In this document: piece by piece, positions 1-12,900 of the stretch
Layout: each line of letters starts with the position of its first letter
Position numbering within the stretch: position 1 is the first letter of the stretch
Source of the DNA: Magnetococcus sp. PR-3
Lineage (GTDB): Bacteria; Pseudomonadota; Magnetococcia; Magnetococcales; Magnetococcaceae
Direction: 5' to 3'
NCBI RefSeq assembly: GCF_036689865.1
Contig: NZ_JBAHUQ010000001.1
Span: forward strand, 310,001 to 374,000
DNA length: 64,000 nt
Notes under the pieces: generated by a model
The model's input: the letters and a program-made list of their open reading frames with translations, nothing else
Told to the model about the DNA's origin: nothing
The model's database searches: none
Position numbers and translations under genes: made by a program

Positions 1-3000
1 ATTTCATTATCTTCAACCAGAAGTACCTTGGCCCCCCGCACCTTGGCGGCTTCCTGCTCCCCGGAATAGTGTTGATCTTTACGACCTTCGCTGCGTACCA
101 CCAAACCATGCCCTAAAGACTCAGCTAAGGCATCCAGTAACGTGGAGGCGGTTACCGGCTTGGTCAGCACCGAACGAATATCTGCCCCTTCTCTTTCTGC
201 TTCACTCAAGGCCTGCTCTCGGCCATAGGCTGTGACCATGATCGCGGCTGGAATATCTGTCAAATCGGCTTGATGCATCTGCTTAACCAAAGCAATGCCG
301 CTCAGCTCGGGCATTTGCCAATCCGTTAAGACCAGATCATAAGGTAAAGACTGCTCTTGGGCATTAATGACATACTGCAAAGCTTCACGGCCATCTTTGG
401 CCAGATCAACCTCCAGCCCAAAACTACGGGCCATATCTGACAGGATTTCACGGGCAGAGGTATTATCATCCACCACCAAAATACGTAATCCAAGAATCGC
501 TTGCCGATCCACTTGATACCTGGGTTTTGGATCCTTTTGCACACCAAACCATGAGGTGAATTGGAAGATACTCCCCTTACCCTGCTCACTCTCTACCCAG
601 ATATCCCCCCCCATCAACTCAGAAAGCTTTTTGGAAATGGCTAAACCCAGGCCAGTGCCACCATATTTACGGGTGGTCGAGGTATCGGCCTGACTAAAGG
701 ATTTAAACAGCTTAGCCTGCTGTTCAGGGGTCATACCAATGCCGGTATCCTCGACGGCAAAGTGCAGTTTTACACCTTGTTCACCGGACTCAATTTGACG
801 AACACGAATAATAATTTCACCTTCACTGGTGAACTTAACCGCGTTGTTACCCAGATTAATCAACACCTGCCCCAAACGCAGAGGATCGCCGATCAGGGCG
901 GTTGGCATATCCGTACTGGCATCAAAAAGAAGCTCAACCCCTTTCTCTTCCGCTTTTAGACCAACCAGGTTTGCCAGGTTGTCAAAGACATCCTCCAAGT
1001 GGAACTCGGCATTCTCCATATCCATCTTGCCGGCTTCAATTTTAGAGAAGTCGAGGATATCATTAATGATACCTAATAAAGACTCCGCAGAACGGTGAAC
1101 TTTTTGGATATAGTTGCGCTGACGACTACTCAGTTCCGTTTGCAACGCAAGATGGGACATACCGATAATGGCATTCATCGGTGTGCGAATTTCATGGGAC
1201 ATGTTGGCCAAGAAGTCACTTTTTGCCTGGGTTGCCGCTTCCGCCGCATCCTTAGCCCGCTTTAAGGCCGCTTCTGCCTCTTTCCGTTCACTAATGTCCC
1301 GTGTGAAGGTAATGATAATTTCCCGCCCCTGGAACTCGGTTAAAGAGCCCACGATCTCCATAGGGAACTTCCGGCCAGTGCGCGTAATATGCTCAGACTC
1401 CAGCGTCACCACCTCCTGTTGGCGGAAGCGCTCGACCATCTGTGGCCACATCTCTTGACGCATCAGGGGATCAATATCGGTAACAGTCAACGCGATCAAC
1501 TCTTCACGCGTATAGCCCAACATATGGCACGCGGTATCGTTAACATACTCAAAGCCTGCATCTTCAGCCCGTATCCAAAAGGCCGCTTCTGCAGCATGGT
1601 CAACCGCATACTGGGTAAAGCGCAGTGTATTCTCCGCCTCTTTACGTGCCTCTTCAGAGCGTAGTGCGATGACACCGTGGGAGATATTGTCAGACAAACG
1701 TTCCAAGGCTTCGATATTGGCCAGATCAAAACCATCAGCCTGCTCAGAATAGATCACCACACAGCCAAAAGCGTGATCCTTAGGGCCTAAAGGCACCCCT
1801 AATACTGATTTAAAGCCCCGTTTAATGGCATTCTCCCGCCAAGGTGCAAAACGGGGATCATGCTGGACATCTTTGACCAGTGCAGGTTTGTTGGTCCGAA
1901 TGGTCATACCCGCCGGACCCAAGCCAAACTGGTTCTTATCATCCCAGCTAAATTGACTTCGACTTAAATAGTCGGTGTGGGCACCGTACACGGCAGAAAT
2001 AGAGATGGATTTATCCGGGTTACTCTCTGCCATACCCATCCAAACCATTGATTTTTCATTAACCTCAACAATGATCTGACAGACTTTATGAAGTAACTCT
2101 GCTTCTGATTTGGCCTGTAACACAGCCTCGTTACTACGACTGAGTGTATTCAGATCACGGTTGGATCTGGCAATTTCAATTTCAGCCTGTTTACGCTCTG
2201 AAATATCCTGAACCGTGCCAACCATACGTATGGGATTATTATCAGCATCCCACTGCACGATGCTCCCTTTAGAGATAACCCATTTCTCTGTGTTATCCTC
2301 AGTACGGATGCGATGCTCCACCTCATAACTGGTGGTTATACCATCTTTATAATCCAAGCCTGCCTTCGTCACCAGATCCAGATCATCCGGATGGATGGTA
2401 CGGAACCAGCGATCCCGTGTCATGGGGATGGGTTCGTCCATGGGCAGGCAAAAAATCTCTTTATAGCGATCATTAACCACCGTCATACCGGTACGGAAAT
2501 CAACATCCCAGAACCCCAGACTGCCCCCTTTTAAAGCCAGCTCTAGCCGTTCTTGACTGGCGGCGACATCATCTTCAGCCTCTTTACGTTCGGTAATATC
2601 ACTAATGGAGCCACTGGTTCGATAAGCTTTACCCAACTCATCCCGCAAAGATTTTGCCCGGGAGCGGAACCAGCGATAATCACCCGCTTGTGTCCGCATA
2701 CGGTACTCGATGTCATAAGGAACATCCCGCTCAAGATGATCCCTAAACGCGACAATAGCCGCCTCTTTATCTTCTGGGTGAATATGCGCCTGCCATGTCT
2801 CAATACTGTGCGCCAAGGTATCTTGCTCATAACCAAGCAGCTCTACAAAACGGGGAGAGAACCAGTTCACCTGTGTGGCAACATCAAACTCCCACAATGC
2901 ATCCCCACTACCACGAATGGCCAGTTCAAAGCGCTCTTGGCTCTCTTTTAAGGCAGCTTCTGAAAGTTTACGTTCGGTAATATCCCGTACGATCCCGGTG

Positions 3001-6000
3001 AAGAAACGCTCTCCCCCAATAAATGTCTCCGCCACAGAAAGGTCCATGGTAAAGGTCGTGCCATCTTTATGCTGCCCTTTAACCTCTCTAAGCTTATTCA
3101 GCAGGCGTGCAACCCCAGTGGTGAGGTAGCGATCCAAGTAGCCATCATGAGAACTTCGATCAGGTTCTGGCATAATCTGTTTGATATTTTGCCCCATCAT
3201 TTCATCACGGCTATAACCAAACATACGCTCAGCAGCAGGGCTAAACTCGTGAACAATACCCCGTTCACCAATCATAATAATGCCATCTACCGCGGTATTG
3301 ATAATGCTGCTTAACCGTTCTGTCCGTTCGGCTACCCGCTGTTCAAGCTCTTCACGGGCTTGGCGCATGGTACGGGTCGCTTTTTCTCCCAACATCACCA
3401 TCAGCAAGGTGGAGGCCACAGCCAATAACAGCGTCATCCCGGTAATGATCAATAAATTTTGTCGTAGGCTAAAAAAGCTTTCCAACGCTTCTTCTACATC
3501 AATCTCTGTGGTGGCCCCCATACCTAAGTGACCATCCCAACTCCATGCTCCAAAAACCGGTACGCCCCGGTAATCCCGGTACCCTTGCATATGGGTTGTC
3601 AGCGTCCCATGTTCTTCATACCCTTGATGAATCATCTCTTGACCCATCTTGATAAGAGAGGACGCCATATAGGTTAAAGGGCGCTCTTCGATCGCTTTAG
3701 TCGGTTGAGCATTTTGGGTTAAATCAACACCTGGATCACGAATTTGAAGCTGTGAAGAGACGTTATTCTCCGTTGTAATCAGCTTTAACCCTTCCAGAAC
3801 CTCCTTAAACCGGCTCTCTGTGACCATATGGCCTTCTCGGTCAATTAGATAGCTCTCACCAGAATCCCCCAAACGTCCGGCCCGCATAATATGGGAAAGG
3901 CGCCCCTCCGGTAACAAACGTTGGGTTAAAGCCGCGATGACCTGCCCTTCTGAATTTCGAATGGGCACCGCAAAGAACATAGTCAGGGGTTTTTTCTTAG
4001 CCTTCTCCTGCTCTTTTTTAAGCACAACATCCGAACGGATGGGGGGAATAAAGACAGACTCTCCATCAAAGACCCGCGCCAAAAGTTCAGGTTTTTGCTC
4101 AGCAATTAAATTGAATGTCCCAAGGTTTGTATCTCGGCGAGAGCCAATACTGATATTCTGCGGGCTAATGATAAAGAAACCAATACGGCCAAACTCATCC
4201 TCACGTTTGGCAAAAAAATCACGGGCATCTTGTTGGGCTTGATCTTTGGCTAAAGCAGATGCTGTAACAGGAACCCGTAATAACCGCTCCGTAATGGCAA
4301 CTAACTGAGCATCCCGCCCCACTTGGGTCAAATAGCCCGTACGCTCTTCTACCCAAAAATCCAACCGCTCCATGGTATTTTGCAAAACTACTTTTAGATC
4401 TCTTTGGACATTCTCCAGTGTATTTTTCTTGCTTTGTGTCAGTGTAAACCAAACCAGAGAGACCACCATGACAACAAGTAGAGAGATCGCCCCCAAAGCC
4501 ACCATACGGAATAGTGGGGAGCCAAAATGACGGGCAACCGTCTCATCACTAAATAAACGTGGTGCCAACAAAGCACCAAGTAACATCACCAGAAAGACAA
4601 TGATCGCTGTGACCATCATCCACCATGCATCTTTGCCCTCGACAGCAACCTGCTGGGTCGTTGCCGCTTTACGTGCTTGCCCCAGCCATTTCCGCTGCAT
4701 CTCAGCCCGCTCATCCACCCCAATGGCTTGCACCCCCTTTTGAAGAATCGAAGCCAAAATGGGGTTCTCTTTTTGGGTGGCGATGTTCAGTAACGATAAA
4801 CCTGGCTCCCCAACCTTTACTTCACCAGAGACCACTAAATTACCCAGCATATGCCGAGAGAGCAGATAATTAAAAACCGCCAGCTCCCCCAATGAAGCAT
4901 CTGCTTCACCAAAAGAGACAGACTTCATGCACTCCAAGGTATTTTTACGCAGAAGAATCTTCACCTTGGGAAAGTGGCGTTTTAAAATCTCTTCGTAATA
5001 AAAGCCCGCAGGTATGGCGACCGTCTTGCCAACAAGCTCCTCTAACGTCACATAGCGCTTATCCCGCTTGCTTAAGATCACATTGGGATTATTTGCATAA
5101 GGGTCGGTATACAAAAGCCATTTTTGCCGATCCTTAGTTTTAACAATGTTGAGCATCACATCCAGCTCATGACGCTTCATCATCCCCATAAACTCCCCCC
5201 AAGAGGGGCCAGAAACATACTCCACCCGTAAGCCAACTTTTCTGGCTAAGAGGTTCATAAAGTCAATGGAGTAACCCTGAGGCATACCATCATTGTTGAA
5301 GTTAAAGGGTGGCCAATCCATTTCATTATGCACACGAATACGAGGGTTGGCCTTCACCCATGCTTTCTCTTCCTTATTCAATGGCGCCTGCCATTGGCGC
5401 ATTTTGGTACTTTGCCCAAACCAAAAGGTGTAGACCTCACGTTTTTCTTTTTCATCAACCGCATCAAACGCTTTTTGAAGAAGCCCCACCAATATGGGCC
5501 AATCTTTACGCACCCCCACCTTTAACTGGGTACTGGGCAACTCTTCTTCGCTGAGTTTGCCACCGATCACCACGTTGGCCAAATAGTTCTTCTCAATCAA
5601 CCAGCTAAGCACACCACTGGTCTCAAAAATTGCATCTGCCTGACCAGAAGAAACGGCTTTTAACCCCTCTAAAGGGGATGCCACATAAACCGGTTCGACC
5701 TGAGGATATTTTTTAATAAATGCATCGTGATAGGCATATCCTCGGATAACAGCCAACCGTTTACCAAACAGGTTTTGTGGTCGGGTAACCAGAGGTTTGC
5801 CTTTTTGAACAGCAAAAGCCAAGTAGGTCGTCAAATAGCGGTCAATAAACTCCAGATATTCTTCACGTTCTTCATTGGGTACAACCGGGTGAATAATATC
5901 AATTTGTTTATTCTTCACCTTTTCCAGCAGATCGTTCCATGGGGCCTGTACAAACTCAAAGTCAACACCCAGCTTTTTTTCCATCAGACGCAGCATATCT

Positions 6001-6935
6001 ACCGAAACCCCTTGGGCCCGGCCATCCGCAAAAAAGTCGTAGGGGGCCCAATCCAACTCATTGGAGACTCTTAGAGTTGGGTGGTTTTTTAGAAACGCCT
6101 GCTCTTCATCGGTTAATTGTAGACCGGAGTGTGCAACAGCGGCCCCTAGCCACTTTTTACGCAGCTGCAGTTCCTCCTGGTACGTGACATCCTGTAACGC
6201 CTTATTCAGGATCGAGACCATTAAAGGCCAATCCTTACGCACCCCAATTCGGTTGTAGTAATTCTCTTTACCCGGCAGCTCTGCAATGCCGGTTATGCTG
6301 ATGTTGGTAATGGCGTTATCCAGCCAAATGTGCTGTAACACCGCCCCCGTACCCACTGTGGCATCAGCCTGACCGTAGGCCACCGCTTTTAAGGTCTCCA
6401 GATTATCTTTTACAGAGAGCAGTTGAATTTGAGGATAGTGCCGACGAAAAACCTCTTCATACCAATAGCCTTTAACAATAGCGACGGTCAGGCCCTGAAG
6501 CTCTTCTAAGGTTTGAAAACTATTCCCTGAACGCGCAATAATAACAGGAGGATATTTAATAACCGGGTCGGTAAACTCTGCAAAACCCTGACGTGCTGGG
6601 GTTTGAACCATGTTACCGATAAGATCGATCTCTTTACGTTCCAACATGCCCAAAAAGTCATTCCAACTTGGGCCACTGACATAATCGATTTTAATCCCCA
6701 GCTTGTCAGCCAACAGATCCATCAAATCAATGGTATAGCCTTGTGGCTTACCATCACGATAGAAGTTAAAAGGCATCCATCCCTGCTCGTTATGGACACG
6801 AACGGTGGGATGTTGCTTCAGGAAGGTACGTTCCTGTTCTGTGAGCGAGGAGATACTCTGTGCGGCAACAGCAGGCATAATCATGCCAGCCAGAGACCAT
6901 AAAAACAGTGCCAATAGCAAAAGGAGACGGGACAT
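1..6935 (-). CDS. Giant hybrid sensor histidine kinase with three tandem SBP_bac_3 sensor domains (3' end cut by window edge)
   Basis: Reading the minus strand from the ATG at 6935 gives an open frame of about 2311 codons that runs off the left edge. A hydrophobic signal peptide is followed by three tandem solute-binding-type (SBP_bac_3) domains at roughly residues 25-245, 270-500 and 510-745. Two membrane segments (about 770-830), a dCache-like extracellular sensor (840-1145) and a third membrane segment (about 1155-1178) come next. The cytoplasmic part has three PAS domains, a GAF domain (about 1605-1750), another PAS, HisKA with the H-box [13 protein letters not shown], HATPase_c with the GGTGLGL box, one complete receiver with VVDDN, and the start of a second receiver (VLLVEDNE). 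The start codon overlaps the TAA of the upstream kinase by one base (TAATG), suggesting translational coupling. The ligand is unknown; amino acids or similar small solutes are only a family-based guess. Confidence 0.93.
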   Translation of the reverse strand, partial: MSRLLLLLALFLWSLAGMIMPAVAAQSISSLTEQERTFLKQHPTVRVHNEQGWMPFNFYRDGKPQGYTIDLMDLLADKLGIKIDYVSGPSWNDFLGMLERKEIDLIGNMVQTPARQGFAEFTDPVIKYPPVIIARSGNSFQTLEELQGLTVAIVKGYWYEEVFRRHYPQIQLLSVKDNLETLKAVAYGQADATVGTGAVLQHIWLDNAITNISITGIAELPGKENYYNRIGVRKDWPLMVSILNKALQDVTYQEELQLRKKWLGAAVAHSGLQLTDEEQAFLKNHPTLRVSNELDWAPYDFFADGRAQGVSVDMLRLMEKKLGVDFEFVQAPWNDLLEKVKNKQIDIIHPVVPNEEREEYLEFIDRYLTTYLAFAVQKGKPLVTRPQNLFGKRLAVIRGYAYHDAFIKKYPQVEPVYVASPLEGLKAVSSGQADAIFETSGVLSWLIEKNYLANVVIGGKLSEEELPSTQLKVGVRKDWPILVGLLQKAFDAVDEKEKREVYTFWFGQSTKMRQWQAPLNKEEKAWVKANPRIRVHNEMDWPPFNFNNDGMPQGYSIDFMNLLARKVGLRVEYVSGPSWGEFMGMMKRHELDVMLNIVKTKDRQKWLLYTDPYANNPNVILSKRDKRYVTLEELVGKTVAIPAGFYYEEILKRHFPKVKILLRKNTLECMKSVSFGEADASLGELAVFNYLLSRHMLGNLVVSGEVKVGEPGLSLLNIATQKENPILASILQKGVQAIGVDERAEMQRKWLGQARKAATTQQVAVEGKDAWWMMVTAIIVFLVMLLGALLAPRLFSDETVARHFGSPLFRMVALGAISLLVVMVVSLVWFTLTQSKKNTLENVQRDLKVVLQNTMERLDFWVEERTGYLTQVGRDAQLVAITERLLRVPVTASALAKDQAQQDARDFFAKREDEFGRIGFFIISPQNISIGSRRDTNLGTFNLIAEQKPELLARVFDGESVFIPPIRSDVVLKKEQEKAKKKPLTMFFAVPIRNSEGQVIAALTQRLLPEGRLSHIMRAGRLGDSGESYLIDREGHMVTESRFKEVLEGLKLITTENNVSSQLQIRDPGVDLTQNAQPTKAIEERPLTYMASSLIKMGQEMIHQGYEEHGTLTTHMQGYRDYRGVPVFGAWSWDGHLGMGATTEIDVEEALESFFSLRQNLLIITGMTLLLAVASTLLMVMLGEKATRTMRQAREELEQRVAERTERLSSIINTAVDGIIMIGERGIVHEFSPAAERMFGYSRDEMMGQNIKQIMPEPDRSSHDGYLDRYLTTGVARLLNKLREVKGQHKDGTTFTMDLSVAETFIGGERFFTGIVRDITERKLSEAALKESQERFELAIRGSGDALWEFDVATQVNWFSPRFVELLGYEQDTLAHSIETWQAHIHPEDKEAAIVAFRDHLERDVPYDIEYRMRTQAGDYRWFRSRAKSLRDELGKAYRTSGSISDITERKEAEDDVAASQERLELALKGGSLGFWDVDFRTGMTVVNDRYKEIFCLPMDEPIPMTRDRWFRTIHPDDLDLVTKAGLDYKDGITTSYEVEHRIRTEDNTEKWVISKGSIVQWDADNNPIRMVGTVQDISERKQAEIEIARSNRDLNTLSRSNEAVLQAKSEAELLHKVCQIIVEVNEKSMVWMGMAESNPDKSISISAVYGAHTDYLSRSQFSWDDKNQFGLGPAGMTIRTNKPALVKDVQHDPRFAPWRENAIKRGFKSVLGVPLGPKDHAFGCVVIYSEQADGFDLANIEALERLSDNISHGVIALRSEEARKEAENTLRFTQYAVDHAAEAAFWIRAEDAGFEYVNDTACHMLGYTREELIALTVTDIDPLMRQEMWPQMVERFRQQEVVTLESEHITRTGRKFPMEIVGSLTEFQGREIIITFTRDISERKEAEAALKRAKDAAEAATQAKSDFLANMSHEIRTPMNAIIGMSHLALQTELSSRQRNYIQKVHRSAESLLGIINDILDFSKIEAGKMDMENAEFHLEDVFDNLANLVGLKAEEKGVELLFDASTDMPTALIGDPLRLGQVLINLGNNAVKFTSEGEIIIRVRQIESGEQGVKLHFAVEDTGIGMTPEQQAKLFKSFSQADTSTTRKYGGTGLGLAISKKLSELMGGDIWVESEQGKGSIFQFTSWFGVQKDPKPRYQVDRQAILGLRILVVDDNTSAREILSDMARSFGLEVDLAKDGREALQYVINAQEQSLPYDLVLTDWQMPELSGIALVKQMHQADLTDIPAAIMVTAYGREQALSEAEREGADIRSVLTKPVTASTLLDALAESLGHGLVVRSEGRKDQHYSGEQEAAKVRGAKVLLVEDNE

Positions 6936-9900
6936 TATGCACCCCTCTGCTGACTATTCAGGTTCTTCTGTAATTGATCCAAAGTTTCCAATGCCTCTTC
7001 AAAATCATAACCATTGACCAGCTCAACCATGGTCGCTAACCCCTCTGCATAAGGGGTCTGGGCCAATAGTGGTTCCAATGTTTCCATCAACTCTACCGCT
7101 TCACTATCATCCTCTTCCAACATGTCATGAAGCTGGTTCAACAGAGTCTGTATATGCGCCCAATCCAGGGTATCAGATAAATGCCCTGTTTCAGGCATTG
7201 TACTTAAATGCTGCTCAAAGGTATCTAAAGCATCCAGTGCCTGCTCAAATTCATACTCTTGCACAGGCTCTATTACCTGTTTTAACAGATCTGCCAATGC
7301 CGTGCCCGCTACCAGAGGCTCTAACTGGTCCATATCTTCCAGTGCTTCACTGTCATCATCCACCAGTTTTTCACGTATACTCACCAACAAGGGCTTAAGC
7401 TGCGCCAAGTCGAGAGATGGCGTTGCTGGGGTCGAGGCAGCTTGTGCAAGGCTTAAGTTCTCAAGTCCCGCCAATACCTGCTCTAAAACCGGTAACAGAT
7501 GGTCCAAAGATGCGCCAATCCCTGCAGGATCTTCCATACAAGCGGTTTCTAATAATTTTGCAGCTTGCTGCACCTCTGTAGCCCCTAGATTACCTGCAAC
7601 CCCCTTTAGGGTATGGGCATGGCGTGTTGCTGTCGCTAAATCCTCCGCTTGCCAAGCGGCCCGGAAAGTTGCTTCAAAGTCGGATTGATTGGTAACAAAC
7701 TTCTGTAGCAAACGCCGGTAAAGTCGTTCGTTGCCTTGGGCAACATTTAGCCCGATCTGGCTGTCAATACCGGGCAGTTCCGGTAAAGGATCTAACGGCG
7801 CGGCACCTTGAGCAAGTTCTTTAACCTCTGGCATGGCGGTGGCAACACCGGACGGGGTTATCCACTTGGCCATGGTGGCAAACATATCTCTAACATTAAT
7901 CGGCTTGGCAATGTGGTCATTCATACCAGCAGCCAACACCTTTTCCCGATCACCAGCCATGGCGTTAGCCGTCATCGCAATCACGGGAAGATCTTTATAT
8001 TTGGCCTGTTCCCGTATGGCACGGGTAGCTGTAAAACCATCCATAACGGGCATTTGCAGATCCATCAACACCCCGTCGTAGGTTGATTGTTCCAACATCT
8101 CCAGGCAGATCTGCCCATTATCCGCCACATCTGCAATCACCCCTCCATTGGCCAACAGCTCCAGCGCCAACTCCTGATTAATCTCATTATCCTCAACCAG
8201 CAGCACCTTGGCCCCTTTTACTTTGGTCGCTTCCTGTTGGGCATGGTTAATTTTCTCTCCACTTCCCCCTTCATGGCGCACCAACCCCCGGCCAAGGGAC
8301 TCACCGATGGCATCCAATAAGGTTGATGCTGTCACCGGCTTGGTTAGAACCGCCTTTATTTCAGCCGCGTGACGTTCAGCTTCAGCCAGTGCCTCATCCC
8401 GGCCATAGGCGGTCACCATAATAACCGCTGGGGTTTCTCCCGCATGGCTCTGCTGCATACGTTTGACGGTCTCAACACCATTCAAGCGGGGCATTTTCCA
8501 ATCCATCAATGCCAAGTCATAGGTCAAATTGGCCTGGTCAGCCTCTTCGATACGCCGCAAGGCATCCGCACCACTCTCTGCGGCATCGACCTCAAGCCCA
8601 AATGTCACCGCCATGGAGGAGAGAATTTCACGGGAGTTAGCATTGTCATCCACCACCAAAACCCGTAATCCAGACAGCGCCTCCCGATCAACGGTTAAGC
8701 GAGGTTTAGGGTTCTGCTGCACAGGCAACAGGGCTGTAAAGTGGAAGGTGCTACCCTGCCCTGGCTCACTCTCAACCCAAATTTCTCCAGACATCATCTC
8801 TGTTAGTTTTTTAGAGATCACCAAGCCCAACCCAGTCCCCCCATACTTACGGGTTGTTGAGCTATCAGCTTGGCTGAAGGATTTAAAGAGCTTGGCCTGT
8901 TGTTCAGGGGTCATTCCAATCCCTGAATCCTGCACCCCAAAATGGAGGAGCACACCGTTGGCCTGAACCTCTTTAAGGCGGGCAAAAACAACAATCTCAC
9001 CAGTGGTGGTAAATTTAACCGCGTTATTGCCTAAATTGGTGAGGATTTGCCCCAAGCGGAGCGGATCCCCCACCAGCGCCGTTGGTAGATGAGGGTCAAC
9101 ATCAAAGAGCAGTTCCACCCCTTTTTCTTCAGCTTTTAAGCCCACTAAATTGGCCAGATTATCAAAGAGATCTTCCAGGTGGAAATCAATGGCCTCTACA
9201 TCTAACTTGCCGGCTTCAATTTTAGAAAAGTCCAAGATGTCGTTAATAATGCCCAACAAAGCATCGGCAGATCGGTGAACTTTGTGAATATAGTTACGTT
9301 GACGGCTGGTTAACTGTGTCTGTAAAGCCAGGTGTGACATCCCGATAATGGCATTCATCGGGGTACGGATTTCATGACTCATATTGGCCAAAAAGTCACT
9401 TTTGGCCTGGTTCGCAGCATCGGCCTCCTCTTTGGCTTCTTGCAGCTGCGCGGTCATCTGTTTGATCGAGGTAATATCTTGCGAGACCCCACAAATGCCA
9501 TATGGGTGTCCCTCTCCATCAATCAAAGCAAATTTATTGGAGAGATAGGTGTGTATGCCATCATCCTGGGGGTTTTGCTCCTCGGACTGGACCACCTCCC
9601 CACTGGTCAACGCTTGCTGATCATTGGCAACAAACCCATCTGCGGCCTCTTTGGAAAACAGATCGTAATCTGTTTTGCCCAGCACATCATCACTCTGCAA
9701 GCCCAAGGTCAAAGACCAGATTTTATTCACCAGAAAATAACGACCTTGCATATCTTTGGCATAGATTAACGCTGGGGAGTTATCCAAGATCGACTGCAAC
9801 TGCTGACGGCTTTTATCCAGCTCTGTGGTCCGCTCCTCAACCAACTCTTCCAACTGCTCTTTGTGTTGCCGGATCTCAGTTCTGGCCTGCTCAGCATCCT

Positions 9901-12900
9901 CCGCCAAGCTCATGGCAGCTACCCGTTCTTTTTGCATCTGCTCAGCACGCTGGACAATGGCCTTCTCAGCTTGGGCTGAACGATGCCGCTCCACGGAAAG
10001 ACTGGCCAACATCTGCGCAAATTTGGAGAGGAAGCCAAGGATACCAGGCAGTTTATCTTCTGTGATCACCGGTACTTTATCGATCGCCTTTAGATAGCTA
10101 TCGGTATCGTAATCATATTGAGCGGCCTGCATGGTGAAGTACTTTTTATCTGCCGGCTGCAACAGGAACTGGCCAATAAACACGTTTGCTATATGCTCCC
10201 CATGGATCGTAATGGGCGCAGCACAATCGGTCAGGCCATTGTTACAACGGTACATGGAAAAAGGCTTACCCTCTTCCAGGTTTAAGGCTAGCTGGGTATC
10301 GCTTTCAATACACTGTGCGCAACTGCGTTCATCCTTACGATGAAAATCTGTACAAGCTTGTTGCCAACGTGCCGCCGCAAGAATATTGCCCTCCAGATCA
10401 ATAATGGCCGAAGCGATATCCACAGAGTTGCAAAAATCATTGAGTAAATCCTGCAACTGTTGAAGATCCATCAATTTAGCGATGTCTAACTTACCATCCG
10501 CACCTTCAACCTGCTGATCGACATCCGCCATGTCACCAAGCACGGAGTTCTGAGCAGCAACAGAGTCATAACGCACCGTTAAACCCTGTATTTCATTAAG
10601 ATGATTAACTTCTTGCTTAAGCTCAACAATACGCTGTTCACGGTCCACAGCAAGCAGGTTAAACCGCTCTACTTCCGACATACGTGCTTTGTACATGTCA
10701 GCTTCTTTAAGCTGCTGCTCGGCCTCTTTCCTGGCACGGATATCCCGCAAAGAGCTGGCCACCAACAGGCCATCATCCGTCTCAATCGGGCTCAGAGAGA
10801 CCTCCACGGGGATTTTATGCCCCTGTTTATGCACCGCCATCAGCTCCATGCCCTCCCCCATGGCTCTGGCATGAGGATGCGCCATATAGTCCCGACGTTT
10901 GGCAATATGCTCAAAGCGGACGGATTCAGGAATCAACAGCTCTACAGGCTGACCCAACAGAGCCTCACGCGTATAACCAAACAGCTCTTCTGAGCGACGG
11001 TTAATGGTGTTAATCCGCCCTTTAGCATCCACCACCACCATGGGGTCTGGTGTGGATTCCAGCAGTGTGCGGAACTGTTTTTCTCGGGCTTTTAGGCGGG
11101 CTTCGGTCTCCAAGCGCTTGGTAATATCTCGGAAAACCACCACAGCCCCCACCACTTCGCCCTCTTTAAGCATGGGCACGGCACTATACTCAACCGGCAA
11201 GCTGCTTTTGTCCCGTTTCCACAACACTTCATCGGTGACCTCGGTAGAGTCCCCACGGGTTGCTGCATGGCGCATGGGGCATTTTTCAACCGGGTACTCA
11301 CGACCATCGGGATAGGCGTGGTGCACCATCGCATGCATACGCTCCCCGACCAGCTCCTCCTGGCTATACCCCAACAATTGAGCCGCAGCAGGGTTCACAA
11401 AGGTCGTACGCCCTTCGGTATCCAGGCCAAAGATACCATCGGTCACGGAACTCAAGATCAAACGGCTACGCTGCTCCGACTCTGCCAAAGCATCCTGCAT
11501 GCGTTTGCGTGCCGTAAAGTCAGCAACGGTTCCCACCATGCGGGCGACAGTGCCGTCCGTATTCCAGGCAACCGCAGCCCCTTTGGAGACCAACCAATGC
11601 ACATCATTATCTTTAACCCCACGATACTCCACATGGTAGCTGGATATAGACCCATCCCGGTAGGCTTGGCCCTGCTGTAATACACGGTCACGATCTTCGG
11701 GGTGGATGGTCTCCAACCATAGATCCCGGTGAGATTGAGTGCCCTCACGGGGGGTACCAAAAATCTCCCGGTAGCGATCATTGACTATGGTCTCACCAGT
11801 GACCAGATCCACATCCCAGAACCCAAGGTCCCCCCCGGCCAGGGCCAAGTTCAACCGCTCTTCCCGCTCTTCAATGGCTTTGGCACTAATCCGTGAATCG
11901 GAGATATCTGTCAGGGTGACCACCAACCCCCCGGTATCTGTGGGCGATTGACGAATATCCACCACCCGACCCTGTGGCAGGTTGAGCTCTAAACGGAGTT
12001 CTTGCCGCTGTTTTAGGGTGTGCAACCGCTCTTTCACAAAATGAGCATGGGCTTGATCCCCATAGTCCCCACGCTCAACCAAATAGTGAATGATCGGCTC
12101 AATTGATGCGCCAACTTTGACCATATCTTCTGGAAGATGAAGCAGCTGCACATAGCGCTGGTTGTAGAGCACAAACTTCAGGTCATCATCCAACATAAAC
12201 AGCCCATCAGACATACTGGATAAGGCCTGTTTTAAATGCCCACTAAGTGCCTCCAGCTCCTGGGTTCGCACTTCAACCTTTTGTTCAAGCTCATCACGTG
12301 CCTGCAACAAAGAGCGGTTGGCCCGGGCACTCATCCACAAGGTTAAACCGGTTAAGGTCAGCGCCAGTACGATGGTAAAACCCAAAACCGTGACAACCAT
12401 GCCACGAAAAGCCTTAAAAGGGGCCATGGCCTCTTCAAAGTCCAGCTCTGTGATCAACCCCATTTTGAGCTGTTCATTCCAGCGCCACGCCCCCAGTACC
12501 GGAAAGTTGCGATAATCCAGATAACCATCCAGCGCCATGCCCGTTTTGCCTGCCAAGGTCTGAGCCGCAGAGTAGATAAGAGGAGAGTCTGGATTATCAT
12601 CCGCAGCCAACCGTAAACCAACAGAACTCTTAAGTGTTTTTGGAACACGCCCCAAACGATGCAACGCGTCTAAAAAGCGGGAGTTGGTCACCATACGCCC
12701 CATGGTGTCCATCAAATAGGTTTCACCACTATCCAGCGAACGTGTCTGGTTGGTAATGCGGGTCAACACTTCACTGGCATCAATGGCCATGAGAAGTAGC
12801 GTGCGCTCCTGACCAAAGCCCACCGGGGCTGCCAAGTACACCACACTTTTCAGGTGTGCCTCACCCTTTGGAGCCCCTTTTTGTTTAAGGGGCATTAACT

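Noticed and set aside
9502-10065. Plus-strand open frame of 187 codons within the second giant kinase
   Set aside because: It is antisense to PAS, coiled-coil and PocR coding sequence with intact motifs on the minus strand, so it is a shadow.
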